Positions 8,591 to 16,962 of a DNA stretch of 64,000 nt are shown in pieces (positions within the stretch are counted from its first letter, which is position 1; every line of letters begins with the position of its first letter). The stretch lies in NCBI GenBank assembly GCA_036387475.1, contig DASVTR010000003.1, positions 62,001 through 126,000 on the forward strand. Direction: 5' to 3'. The notes beneath the pieces are model-generated. The model ran no database searches. It had not been told where the DNA came from and saw nothing but the letters and a program-made list of their open reading frames with translations. A program made the translations under genes and the position numbers. Origin of the DNA: DASVTR01 sp036387475. Its GTDB lineage: Bacteria > Acidobacteriota > Blastocatellia > Pyrinomonadales > Pyrinomonadaceae.

Positions 8591-9085
8591 CTATCTAAAA
8601 ACCGTCTGTCTTGTTTCGGGGAATGCTTCTTTGAAAATTTGTAGCAACTGCTGCCCGTTTTTATTGTCGCCTTCAAAGTGCAGGCCACCCTTAAAATCAG
8701 GAGCAAAAAATTTGATATTGCTGCATGCCCAGCAGACGCTCGCGTAAACCCATGGTTGCCCTTTGACGTAGAATCTGATGGCGTATGCCGGATAGTGGCA
8801 AGCGGAATTATCGGGGCCGTATGTTTGAGTTCGCCATAGTCCTGCTATCTTTCGCGCCGCCGCACCTCCAACAAATTTGCTACTTTCAATCTGGCCTTCC
8901 TTCACATCCGCATCGGACTTGAATTTCACCAATTCAACTTTATCAACAGCAGGGAGGTTTCTAAGATAGAGTTGAGCTTGCTTTTTCGTCAGGGTACGAA
9001 ACTGCGCCACGCTAGTCTGCGCCACGCAGAAGATAAGCGTTAAAACACAAAGGCCGCTGCCGATGGCTTTTACAGCATGAGCCAT
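8591..9085 (-). CDS. Small secreted protein of unknown function inside the menaquinone cluster
   Basis: A 164-residue protein, start at 9085, with a Sec signal (MAHAVKAIGSGLCVLTLIF... ending near VAQ). The mature part has a basic/polar N-terminal segment (TLTKKQAQLYLRNLP), then a compact domain with a Cys pair (CWAC) and an isolated upstream Cys (NSACHYPAYAIRFY). I do not recognise the family. It is 31 bp from both mqnE and mqnD on the same strand, so it is probably co-transcribed. Any role in quinone biology is guesswork. Confidence 0.72.
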   Translation of the reverse strand: MAHAVKAIGSGLCVLTLIFCVAQTSVAQFRTLTKKQAQLYLRNLPAVDKVELVKFKSDADVKEGQIESSKFVGGAAARKIAGLWRTQTYGPDNSACHYPAYAIRFYVKGQPWVYASVCWACSNIKFFAPDFKGGLHFEGDNKNGQQLLQIFKEAFPETRQTVFR

Positions 9086-9116
9086 AATTGACTTTTGAGA
9101 ATCTTGTTGGCTCAAT

Positions 9117-10229
9117 CTAAACACTTGCCGTCTCTCGCTCGACGCGATTATAAACCGTGTCACGCTCGACGGCCTCGAATCCGGCATCCTCAATGAGCGC
9201 GACGATCTCCTGTCTGGACATTTTAACTTCGTTATTGGTTTCGACGGAGTAGCTTTCCGAAAGCTCGCCGCCGTCTGTGATCGTGCCGTCGAGATCGTTT
9301 GCCCCGTAGTGGAGCGCGACCTGCGCCAACTGCTTGCCGAGCATCACCCAGTACGCTTTGATGTGCGCGAAATTATCCAGCATCAGGCGCGAGACGGCGA
9401 TGGTCTTCAAGGAATCAATGCCGGACGGCCCCGGCAGATGAGATAGCTGCGTGTCTTTCGGATAAAAAGCGAGCGGGATAAAACACTGAAACCCGCCCGA
9501 CTTATCCTGCTGTTCGCGCAGGCGAACCAGATGGTCAACGCGGTCTTCGATTGATTCGATGTGTCCATAGAGCATCGTCGCGTTGGTCTTTAAGCCTGCG
9601 GCATGCACTTTTCCAGAAAGCTCAAGCCAGCGGTCGGCGTTCGTCTTGTGCGAACAGATCATGGCGCGCGTCGGCTCGCGGAAAATCTCAGCGCCGCCGC
9701 CCGGACATGAGTCCATCCCGGCCTCCTTCAAGCGCTCGATTGTCTCTTCGTCCGTCATCTTGTAGAAGCGCGCGAAGTGGTCAAGCTCAACCATTGTCCA
9801 GGCTTTCAAGTGAAGCTGCGGATACGCGCGCTTGAGCGACGAAAGCAAATCCGTGAAATAGCTGAACGGCAGCTTCGTATTTAGCCCGCCGACGATGTGC
9901 AATTCGGTCGCGCCCTCTTTGACCGCCTCGCCAGCGATGCGCAGGGAATCCTGTATGTTGTGCGTATAGGCGTCCGGCTGGCGCGGTGTGCGGTAGAAGC
10001 CGCAGAATTTGCAGTCGGCGTAGCAAATGTTGGTCGGGTTGAAATGGCGATTGACGTTGAAATAGGTCGTCCGCCCGTGACGGCTACGCCTTACGCGGTC
10101 AGCCAACTTCGCCAGCGCCGCCAGGTCGTCAGTATTATAAAGCGCCACCCCTTCATCAAAACTCAGGCGCTCGCCGCGCTCGACTTTCGGCGCGATGTCA
10201 TTAAGTTTCGGGTCGTGTGAAAAATTCAT
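9117..10229 (-). CDS. mqnE: Aminofutalosine synthase (radical SAM)
   Basis: A 370-residue radical SAM enzyme with the cluster-binding motif CYADCKFC (C69, C73, C76) preceded by RHFNPTNI, the hallmark of the MqnE/MqnC/CofH group. The segments ATELHIVGGLN and HLKAWTMVELDHFAR, and the start context, fit MqnE better than MqnC. MqnE joins SAM with 3-[(1-carboxyvinyl)oxy]benzoate to give aminofutalosine, an early step of the futalosine pathway. Gene order with mqnD, a UbiA-type and a UbiX-type gene supports this. Confusion with MqnC is the main risk. Confidence 0.88.
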   Translation of the reverse strand: MNFSHDPKLNDIAPKVERGERLSFDEGVALYNTDDLAALAKLADRVRRSRHGRTTYFNVNRHFNPTNICYADCKFCGFYRTPRQPDAYTHNIQDSLRIAGEAVKEGATELHIVGGLNTKLPFSYFTDLLSSLKRAYPQLHLKAWTMVELDHFARFYKMTDEETIERLKEAGMDSCPGGGAEIFREPTRAMICSHKTNADRWLELSGKVHAAGLKTNATMLYGHIESIEDRVDHLVRLREQQDKSGGFQCFIPLAFYPKDTQLSHLPGPSGIDSLKTIAVSRLMLDNFAHIKAYWVMLGKQLAQVALHYGANDLDGTITDGGELSESYSVETNNEVKMSRQEIVALIEDAGFEAVERDTVYNRVERETASV

Positions 10230-10321
10230 AATCTGTCAGCGTTTAATAGTCGGTGCTCAGTTGTTTCTATAAACGAAGTTGAGATGTCTTATCCAATCAT
10301 CTTCCGCTCTCATCAGAAGTC

Positions 10322-11194
10322 TTAAAGCTTAAACAGCATCGCCCCGCCGAAGGCCGCAAACAGAATGACGCTGACGAAGGCGTTCGTCGTAAAGAACGCT
10401 GCGTTGAGGCGGCTGAGGTCGTCTGCGCGAACAAGCGTGTGCTGGTAGACGAGCAGCACGCCCGTCAGGATTACGCCCAGAAGCGCCAGCGGCCCCAACT
10501 GCGTCACACAGTATAACGCAACCAGCGCCGCGAAGGCTTGCGCATGAAAGAGGCGTGCAATCCAGAGCGCGCGACGAATGCCAAACTTTTCGGGAATCGA
10601 ACGCAGGCCAGCCTCACGATCAAACTCGTAATCCTGGCACGCGTAGAGCACATCGAAGCCCGCTGTCCAGAGCCACACGACGAAAGCAAGCAGCCAAGGC
10701 ACGGGACTATCGAGTGCGCCGCGCACAGCTATCCATGCGCCCGCCGGAGCAATCGCCAGACACCAACCGAGCACCAGATGCGAAAGGCGCGTCCAGCGCT
10801 TCGTGAATGAATAGAGCAGGATGCTACCGAGCGCGACGGGCGCAAGCAGCAACGTCAGACGGTTAAGCATCGCCGCCGCGATGAAAAAGATTGTCGCCGA
10901 GACAATAGTGAAGGCCCAGACGAAGCCGACCGAAAGCGAACCGGCGGGCAGCGCCCGCCCGCTTGTGCGCGGATTCTGTTTGTCGAATCCACGATCCACG
11001 ATGCGATTGAAAGCCATCGCGCAGGAGCGCGCGCCAATCATCGCCAGCGTAATCCAGATAATTTGCGTTACGCCGGGAAGCCCCTGCGCCGCCAGCACTG
11101 CTCCCAGAAATGCGAACGGCAGGGCAAACAGCGTGTGCTCGATCTTAATCATTTCGAGCGTTGTGCGGATATTTCTTGCTGTTGCGGTCAACAT
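10322..11194 (-). CDS. UbiA-family prenyltransferase (probable MqnP)
   Basis: A 290-residue membrane protein with about eight helices. Both Mg-diphosphate motifs are present: NRIVDRGFD (N63, D67, D71) and CQDYEFDREAG. UbiA enzymes attach a polyprenyl chain to an aromatic acid at the membrane. Its place between mqnE and a UbiX-like gene suggests it prenylates 1,4-dihydroxy-6-naphthoate (MqnP role) rather than 4-hydroxybenzoate. The start ATG at 11194 gives a normal family length. The family is certain; the substrate is inferred from context. Confidence 0.88.
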   Translation of the reverse strand: MLTATARNIRTTLEMIKIEHTLFALPFAFLGAVLAAQGLPGVTQIIWITLAMIGARSCAMAFNRIVDRGFDKQNPRTSGRALPAGSLSVGFVWAFTIVSATIFFIAAAMLNRLTLLLAPVALGSILLYSFTKRWTRLSHLVLGWCLAIAPAGAWIAVRGALDSPVPWLLAFVVWLWTAGFDVLYACQDYEFDREAGLRSIPEKFGIRRALWIARLFHAQAFAALVALYCVTQLGPLALLGVILTGVLLVYQHTLVRADDLSRLNAAFFTTNAFVSVILFAAFGGAMLFKL

Positions 11195-11381
11195 CTTCCT
11201 TTTCAGTTCACAGGCAACGTGGCTTTCCTTGCCATGTCACTTTACCGCTGTGAACCCCTCCTCAACCTCTTCGCAAAGCAAAGGCAAGGCCACACAAATT
11301 CTCAGCGAAAATCAGCGAATTCCCCTCAAATAACTTTGCAATCTGCTATTCCACGCGCCGCCTCGTTGCACTATGCCAATG

Positions 11382-11483
11382 AACAGCAGAATCCAGAAGC
11401 CAGAAGAACAGAAAGAGTAAAAGAAAAGCGGTCGCAGCCGCTTATTCTGAATTCTGGATTCTGGATTCTGGATTCTGCTTTTC
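11382..11483. repeat. Intergenic inverted repeat of GGATTCT words
   Basis: The right arm (11447-11481) is tandem ATTCTGG words, the left arm (11382-11411) carries CAGAATCCAGAAG, and a 6-bp hairpin (AAGCGG/CCGCTT, 11426-11443) lies between. The right arm encodes the last residues of the UbiX-like protein. Confidence 0.7.
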
Positions 11484-12104
11484 CGAATCCCTCATCACTT
11501 CTTTCTCCCCTTTCCAGCGGGTCGCCTGCGTGTGTGGGATGCCGAACTGGTCAAGGATGCGAAAGACCAGATGGTCAACGAGCGCTTCGATGGTGTCCGG
11601 GCGATGATAAAAGCCGGGGCTGGCCGGAAGAATACGTGCCCCGGCGTGTGCAAGGCGCAGCATATTTTCGAGATGAATAGCGTTGTACGGCGATTCGCGC
11701 GGAACAATCACCAGCTTACGCCCTTCTTTGAGGGTCACGTCGGCGGCGCGGTGAATCAGGTTCGTGCCCGCTCCGCTACTGATAGCGCCAAGCGTTCCCA
11801 TCGAGCAGGGAACGATAATCATTCCGGCCTGCACATGCGAGCCGGAGGCGGGTGTGGCCGCCATATTATCGAGACGATGCAGTCGCACCAGATTCGACTC
11901 AAAGGGCAATCCGAGCCACTCGTTAAGCTTGCGCGCGTCCGCTCCGCGCAGGTCAGCGCCCAACTCTACGCGTGCAACCGTCTGCGCCGCCTCAGACATA
12001 ATCAGGTTGATGCGTTCAACCGCGCCGCTCGCCGCCATGTGTAACAGCGTGCGATGCGCGTAAATCGCGCCTGATGCTCCGGTAATGGCGACGGTCAGTT
12101 CCAT
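11442..12104 (-). CDS. UbiX-like flavin prenyltransferase (probable menaquinone pathway)
   Basis: A 220-residue protein with the UbiX signatures VAITGASGAIYA, VPCSMGTLGAISSGAGTNLIHRAADVTLKEGRKLV and PRESPYNAIHLENM. UbiX makes the prenylated FMN used by UbiD-type decarboxylases. In futalosine clusters a UbiX/UbiD pair (MqnM/MqnL) acts after prenylation, which fits here, though no UbiD-type gene is in the window. The final ~14 residues (from SEKQNPES on) are encoded by an invading intergenic repeat and are probably a recent tail. It is the first gene of the minus-strand menaquinone group. Confidence 0.88.
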   Translation of the reverse strand: MELTVAITGASGAIYAHRTLLHMAASGAVERINLIMSEAAQTVARVELGADLRGADARKLNEWLGLPFESNLVRLHRLDNMAATPASGSHVQAGMIIVPCSMGTLGAISSGAGTNLIHRAADVTLKEGRKLVIVPRESPYNAIHLENMLRLAHAGARILPASPGFYHRPDTIEALVDHLVFRILDQFGIPHTQATRWKGEKEVMRDSEKQNPESRIQNSE

Positions 12105-12106
12105 AA

Positions 12107-12204
12107 AAACAGTTTTGAGTTTTCAGTTTTGAGTTTTCAGTCTCCGTTAATGATAAGCAAGTGCTCTTAACTTAAAACTTAAAACTCAAAACTGAAAACT
12201 GTTC
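12107..12204. repeat. Intergenic inverted repeat of CAGTTTTGAGTT words
   Basis: Left arm 12108-12140 and right arm 12171-12203 are tandem AGTTTTGAGTTTTC words and their complement, with a loop containing CAAGTGCTCTTAAC, like loop cores of repeats elsewhere in the window. It lies between divergent genes, so it is not simply a terminator. Confidence 0.75.
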
Positions 12205-12321
12205 GTTGAATCTTACGTGTCATGAATCCTGAGCGCAAGCGATGATATTTCAACGGCGCTCGTGTTAGATGCTATGATGCCTGCTCTTGTACTCATTTAT
12301 CACGGCGGGTTTAATCGAGCG

Positions 12322-13173
12322 ATGAATTTGCAGGAAATAGAGAAGCTACTGCGCGCGTATAAAAGCGGCGAGATGGAAACGGACGAGGCCGCGCGCCTGC
12401 TCCATGATCTTCATTACGAAGACATAGGCTACGCGCGTGTGGATCATGCGCGGGCGGCGCGGCAGGGTTTTCCCGAAGTCGTCTTTGGCGCGGGCAAGAC
12501 GCGTGAGCAGGTTGTCGGCATCGTCGAGCGGTTGGTCAGGCGCTCGCCAAACGTGCTGGTGACGCGCACGGACGAAGGGACGTACGGGGAAGTGCGTAAC
12601 GTCGCAACGGATGCCGAATGGCACGAGACGGCGCGACTGATTCGCATTCAACGGGATAGGACTCTTCTCGGCACGGGCGAAATCGCCATTGTTACGGCAG
12701 GCACGAGCGACATTCCGGTCGCGGAAGAAGCGGCGCTGACAGCCGAAGCGATGGGCAATCAAGTGCGCCGTATCTGGGACGCAGGCGTCGCCGGGATTCA
12801 TCGCATCCTTGCTGAACGCGCAATGCTGCAACAGGCGCGTGTGATCGTCGTTGCAGCAGGCATGGAGGGTGCACTGCCGTCTGTCGTCGGGGGACTGGTT
12901 GGCGTCCCCGTTGTCGCCGTTCCGACGAGCATCGGTTACGGCGCATCGTTTGGCGGGGTGGCGGCGCTGCTTGGCATGCTCAACTCGTGTGCCTCGAATG
13001 TGACGGTCGTTAATATAGACAACGGCTTCGGCGCGGGCTTCGTCGCCAGTTTAATCAATCGACGATGGAGCGCTCCGTTGGAAAGAGAGGACGCGGAGAC
13101 GCGAGAAAGCAGCGATGCGGAGACGCGTGGGCGCGTAAACGCGGTGAACAAAGCAGAAGACCAAAGACTGTAG
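12322..13173 (+). CDS. larB: LarB, nickel-pincer cofactor biosynthesis
   Basis: A 283-residue protein with the LarB/AIR-carboxylase-like domain: GFPEVVFGAGKT near the start, then IVTAGTSDIPVAEEA and VVAAGMEGALPSVVGGL. LarB carboxylates and hydrolyses nicotinic acid adenine dinucleotide in the first step to the nickel-pincer cofactor of lactate racemase-type enzymes. The ATG at 12322 (MNLQEIEKLL) matches the family; a start at 12262 adds an unrelated leader. The last ~30 residues (EREDAETRESSDAETRG...) are low-complexity and come from a GACGCGGAGACG-type repeat. No larC, larE or larA is present here. It is 5 bp from the next gene. Confidence 0.9.
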   Translation: MNLQEIEKLLRAYKSGEMETDEAARLLHDLHYEDIGYARVDHARAARQGFPEVVFGAGKTREQVVGIVERLVRRSPNVLVTRTDEGTYGEVRNVATDAEWHETARLIRIQRDRTLLGTGEIAIVTAGTSDIPVAEEAALTAEAMGNQVRRIWDAGVAGIHRILAERAMLQQARVIVVAAGMEGALPSVVGGLVGVPVVAVPTSIGYGASFGGVAALLGMLNSCASNVTVVNIDNGFGAGFVASLINRRWSAPLEREDAETRESSDAETRGRVNAVNKAEDQRL

Positions 13174-13290
13174 GCCGTATGCAGAAGATAAAATCCCCCA
13201 GGCATCCGCCCGCATCTCTCCCACGCCGAACATCATTCGTTCCTCGCCGCGTTGACGCGTTTCCGCGTCAACGCGTCTCGATAATCCTCC
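13080..13290. repeat. GACGCGGAGACG-type repeat spanning a gene junction
   Basis: GACGCGGAGACG words at 13088-13135 and GACGCG/CGCGTC words at 13248-13290 flank the larB-lipase junction. They include a perfect hairpin with 12-bp arms (13248-13259 and 13264-13275) and a 4-nt loop. They encode the larB tail and the N-terminal part of the lipase. Confidence 0.6.
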
Positions 13291-14732
13291 GCGTCGCGCT
13301 CTGTCTTCTCCTCGCCGCGATTCCTCTCTTGCACGGCTGCGGCGCGCGGCGGACGCCGAATCTCGAACGCATCTTCGCCGAAGCGCGCAGCCGCACGGGT
13401 AAGCGCCCGTTGATTGTCATTCCCGGCATCCTGGGTTCGCAGTTGATAAATTACGAGACGGGAGAAATCGTCTGGCCTTCGGCGTTTCGTTCTTCGGACG
13501 ACGGCTTGAGCTTGCCTATCTCGCCCGAATTGTCAGCCAACCGCGATAATCTCGTCGCACGCAAGATTGTTGACACCCTGCGTCTCTCGCGGCTCGTGCC
13601 CGAAGTCTACATCTATCACGACCTGCTCGAAGCGCTGAAAAGATACGGCGGCTACAAAGAGGGCGACTGGAATAATCCTGGGCCGGATGGCGACCACGAT
13701 ACCTTTTACGTTCTGCCTTACGATTGGCGGCGCGACAACGTTGAGACGGCGCGCGATTTTGTGCACCGGCTCGAAAGCTTGAAAAACAAACTCAAGCAAC
13801 CAGACTTGCGCTTTAACGTGCTCGCTCATTCGATGGGCGGACTCATCGCGCGCTATGCCGCACGCTACGGCGATGCGGACTTGCCGCCCGAAGGCGCTCC
13901 CCTCGTGCCGACCTGGACGGGCGCTGCTCACATCAGCAAGATAGTCATGTTCGGCACGCCGAACGAAGGCGCGGCTGATGCTTTCGCCACGCTTCTCGAA
14001 GGCTACTCCGTCACAGAGGGCCTGCGTCGGCGCATACGCCTGCTTAACAAACTCTCGCGCGAGGACGCGTTCTCGACACCCTCGCTCTTTCAGCTTATGC
14101 CGCACAGCGCTTCAACGCGTTTTCTGGACGAGAACTTGCAGCCCATAGCGATAGACCTCTACGACCCGGATGTTTGGCGCAAGTATGGCTGGGCGTCTGT
14201 CAACGATGCTGACTTTCGCCAGCGCTACGTGAGCGGAAAAGTGTTCGGCGACTATGCCCCTTTTCGCGGCGGCACTTTAGAAGAGTTGGACGCTTACTTT
14301 ACGGTCGTACTGCGCCGCGCAAAGCGTTTCCATGAAGCGCTCGACGCGATGACAGACAGCGAATCTCCCGTTCCACTCTACGCCTTCGGCGGCGATTGCG
14401 AAGAGACATTGAAAGCGCCCGTCATCCTGCGCGATGAAAAGCGTGGGCGTTACGTGACGCTCACCGCGCCGCGCAGCTTTCGTACTTCGACAGGTCGCCG
14501 CATCACAAGCCGAGAAGCTACTGAAGCGATGTTTGCGCCGGGAGATGGGCGCGTCACGCGCCGCTCTCTTCTCGCAGAAGACTTGGCCGGACGCCGCCGC
14601 AGTTCGCTCTTCAACACGGCGCTGCCAATCGTCTACGCCGTCTTCGCCTGCGACCGCCACGGTGATTTACAGAACAACAAAATCTTGCAGGACAACGCGC
14701 TGACAGCGCTCGTCAACGAAGCAATTAAGTAA
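13179..14732 (+). CDS. LCAT/PDAT-family acyltransferase or lipase, lipoprotein
   Basis: A 517-residue alpha/beta hydrolase. A long basic leader is followed by a hydrophobic stretch ending LLHGCGA, a lipobox, so it is probably a lipoprotein. The domain starts with IVIPGILGSQLIN and YDWRRD (typical of lecithin:cholesterol acyltransferase folds). The nucleophile is S218 in AHSMGGL, and a late CDRHGDLQNN segment suits the catalytic His. The family moves or cleaves acyl groups on lipids. ATG 13179 lies 5 bp after larB. Residues ~15-40 are encoded by an intergenic repeat, so the true N-terminus may be shorter. The substrate is unknown. Confidence 0.85.
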   Translation: MQKIKSPRHPPASLPRRTSFVPRRVDAFPRQRVSIILRVALCLLLAAIPLLHGCGARRTPNLERIFAEARSRTGKRPLIVIPGILGSQLINYETGEIVWPSAFRSSDDGLSLPISPELSANRDNLVARKIVDTLRLSRLVPEVYIYHDLLEALKRYGGYKEGDWNNPGPDGDHDTFYVLPYDWRRDNVETARDFVHRLESLKNKLKQPDLRFNVLAHSMGGLIARYAARYGDADLPPEGAPLVPTWTGAAHISKIVMFGTPNEGAADAFATLLEGYSVTEGLRRRIRLLNKLSREDAFSTPSLFQLMPHSASTRFLDENLQPIAIDLYDPDVWRKYGWASVNDADFRQRYVSGKVFGDYAPFRGGTLEELDAYFTVVLRRAKRFHEALDAMTDSESPVPLYAFGGDCEETLKAPVILRDEKRGRYVTLTAPRSFRTSTGRRITSREATEAMFAPGDGRVTRRSLLAEDLAGRRRSSLFNTALPIVYAVFACDRHGDLQNNKILQDNALTALVNEAIK

Positions 14733-14778
14733 GAAGCGCTGCGACATTCTCTTCAACCCGTTCCGCTCACGCGTCAAG

Positions 14779-15411
14779 CTATGGGGAGAAATGATAACTG
14801 AGCGTTCCAGTGACTTTCACGGGTTGGCCGGAAAGCTGCGTCGGCGAGAAGCGTGCCCCATAAGCCGCCTGCACCGCTGCCGCCTGCAATAGTGGATGGC
14901 CTGAGACGGCACGCGCCGAAATCACCCTGCCCTCCTCATCAACTGTCACCTGCACTATAACCGTGCCTGAAGCGCGAGCGCTGCGTGCGATGGCCGGATA
15001 GGGTGGCCTCGGCAAGCTGATGGCTTTGCCATTTAAGACGCCGCCGGAAATCGGTGCTGTTCGCCTTGGCGGCTTCGGCGGAGCGGGCGGTTGCTCACCC
15101 GCTCCCGCATCATTAGCGTTATTGCCGGGAGGGTCAACATTCTGCACACCTATGACTGCACCGACCCCCGGCGGCACTGTCATGTTCGTGTCAACAACTT
15201 CCCTGTTAACCCTCTTAACCTGCCCGCGAGTCCTTGCCCTTCGGCGTGCGCGAGGACGTTTCTTCTGGCTGCTGGCGTGGCTCGATTGAATTATCCCACC
15301 GCCGCTATTGTCCTGAGCCTCCACCGTCAGGTCGAAACCAACTAGGCTGAGCGAGAAAGCACAAGCCGCGAGCAGAAAGGTCTGCATCAAGAGACGAAGC
15401 GGTCTGTTCAT
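14779..15411 (-). CDS. TonB-family C-terminal protein
   Basis: A 210-residue protein with an N-terminal hydrophobic signal or anchor (MNRPLRLLMQTFLLAACAFSLSLVG), a basic KKRPRARRRARTR patch, a Pro-rich linker (EQPPAPPKPPRRT) and a C-terminal TonB domain (PPYPAIARSARASGTVIVQVTVDEEGRV, then GQPVKVTGTLSYHF). TonB-type domains contact outer-membrane transporters and pass energy from ExbB/ExbD. The protein is short, no exbBD lies nearby, and the signal may be cleaved, so it may be a TonB-domain protein without the classical energising role. It follows the HtrA-TPR gene by 21 bp. Confidence 0.82.
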   Translation of the reverse strand: MNRPLRLLMQTFLLAACAFSLSLVGFDLTVEAQDNSGGGIIQSSHASSQKKRPRARRRARTRGQVKRVNREVVDTNMTVPPGVGAVIGVQNVDPPGNNANDAGAGEQPPAPPKPPRRTAPISGGVLNGKAISLPRPPYPAIARSARASGTVIVQVTVDEEGRVISARAVSGHPLLQAAAVQAAYGARFSPTQLSGQPVKVTGTLSYHFSP

Positions 15412-15432
15412 AGTCTTTCCTCCGCTGGAGAT

Positions 15433-16872
15433 TTATGGATAAATCATATTGAAAAGCTTATTCGCGCGGTCTGGGTCTAAGCTTTTGAGGATGGTGTATT
15501 GCTCAAGGGCCGCGTTGCGGTCGTCAATCGCCAGATAGCCGAGGCCGAGGTTGTAGTAGGCGCGTGCGAAGTCCGGGCGCAGGCGTATGGCCTGCTTGAA
15601 GGCTTCGATGCCTTCGGTCGCCTGCTTGGCCTTGAGGTGGGCCAACCCCAGATTGTCGTAGGCCGTGGCGTCGCCGGGCTTGAGCAGGATAAGCTGCTTG
15701 AAGGCCGTGGCCGCGTCAGCGTAGCGGTTCATGCGCATGTAGGCCAAGCCGAGCCGCTCGTAAGCACCTGCATGGTCGGGCTTCAAACGAATCGCCTGCT
15801 TGAAGGATTGCACCTCGTCGTCGGCGCGCCCCATCTTGTTGTAAGTAATGCCGAGCGCGTAATGCACGTCGGCGTTGTCCGGGTCGAGTCTGAGCGCTTG
15901 CTTGTAAGCGTCGGCAGATTCTTTGTACTGGCCGAGAAAAGCGGAAGCCGAGCCGATGTTGATGTAAGATTCTGCCGAATCGGGCCGCAAACGAATCGCC
16001 TGCCGCGAAGCCTTGAGCGCTTCCTCATGGCGGCCCAATATCCCGTTGCAAAAACCTGTCTGCGCCCAAGCTTCCGCGTAGGTCGGGTCGGAATCCGTCG
16101 CCCGCTTGAAGTAGGGCAAAGCCTTCTCGCAATCATCACGGGAGAGGAAGCCCAGGCCCTGCATGTAAAAACGCTCGGCGGTTGCGCGCTGGCTCTTCTT
16201 CGTCGCCGAGACGACTTCGCTCAGCGTTCGCAGCGCGCTCGCCTGAAGTCCGGCCACGCGGTCTGACGGCACAGCAAAATTCAAGCTCTGCCCGTCGGTC
16301 AACTGCAAAGTGGCGACGCCGATCACTTGTCCCTGCATGTTAATGACGGGGCTGCCGCTCGAACCCGAAGAGATAGGGGCGGTGATTTGAATGATGCGAC
16401 CGAAGTTTGGAATATCGCGCACCGCCGAGACGATGCCGTTTGAGACGCTCCCTTCGAGGCCGAGCGGATTGCCGACGACGACGACCGACTCGCCTTCCTG
16501 CGGCGAAGTGCGCGTGATGATGAGCGGATTGACCATGTTTGGGCCAATATCAATCTGCAACAGCGCGATATCGCCTTCGCCGTCAACGGCGAGCACGCCG
16601 CGCACGTTGTAGCTATTGCCGTTGACCGTGTGAATCTCCGCCTTGAAAGCGCCGTCGATGACGTGGCGGTTAGTAACGACACGCTCCGAAGAGATGAAGA
16701 AGCCGCTGCCCTTTGAGAGTTTCTCGCCGCGCGCATCGAAGGTCACAACCGCAACGACCGAAGGCTTAACGCGCCTGACAAGCTCCGGCAAATACTCTTC
16801 CTGCGCGAGCGCACGCGCCGCTCCCGCCAGCAACAACATGAGGGCTAAACAAAAAATCCTTACTCGTTTCAT
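15433..16872 (-). CDS. HtrA-like serine protease fused to TPR repeats
   Basis: A 479-residue secreted protein. Residues 1-24 are a Sec signal ending ALAQ. Residues ~30-215 are a trypsin-like (S1C) domain with H70 (TNRHVI), D101 (GEGDIALLQ) and S174 (SSGSPV), all in place. Instead of the usual PDZ domains, residues ~230-479 hold about seven TPR repeats. It would act in the periplasm, with the TPR array presumably recruiting substrates or partners. It sits between proS and the TonB-domain gene on the same strand. The protease call is firm; regulation by peptide binding, as in PDZ-type HtrA, is not implied. Confidence 0.9.
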   Translation of the reverse strand: MKRVRIFCLALMLLLAGAARALAQEEYLPELVRRVKPSVVAVVTFDARGEKLSKGSGFFISSERVVTNRHVIDGAFKAEIHTVNGNSYNVRGVLAVDGEGDIALLQIDIGPNMVNPLIITRTSPQEGESVVVVGNPLGLEGSVSNGIVSAVRDIPNFGRIIQITAPISSGSSGSPVINMQGQVIGVATLQLTDGQSLNFAVPSDRVAGLQASALRTLSEVVSATKKSQRATAERFYMQGLGFLSRDDCEKALPYFKRATDSDPTYAEAWAQTGFCNGILGRHEEALKASRQAIRLRPDSAESYINIGSASAFLGQYKESADAYKQALRLDPDNADVHYALGITYNKMGRADDEVQSFKQAIRLKPDHAGAYERLGLAYMRMNRYADAATAFKQLILLKPGDATAYDNLGLAHLKAKQATEGIEAFKQAIRLRPDFARAYYNLGLGYLAIDDRNAALEQYTILKSLDPDRANKLFNMIYP

Positions 16873-16902
16873 TACTAAAGCGTAGATGCTAATTGTTAGC
16901 TC

Positions 16903-16953
16903 TTAGATGCTGGATGTCAGCCACTAGCTTTATCACTAACATCCGACATCTAA
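16903..16953. repeat. Intergenic inverted repeat of TTAGATG words
   Basis: Arms 16903-16920 and 16936-16953 are imperfect complements (about 15 of 18 pair) built from TTAGATG and GGATG words. It lies between proS and the HtrA-TPR gene, both on the minus strand. Confidence 0.65.
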
Positions 16954-16962
16954 TCTCTATCC

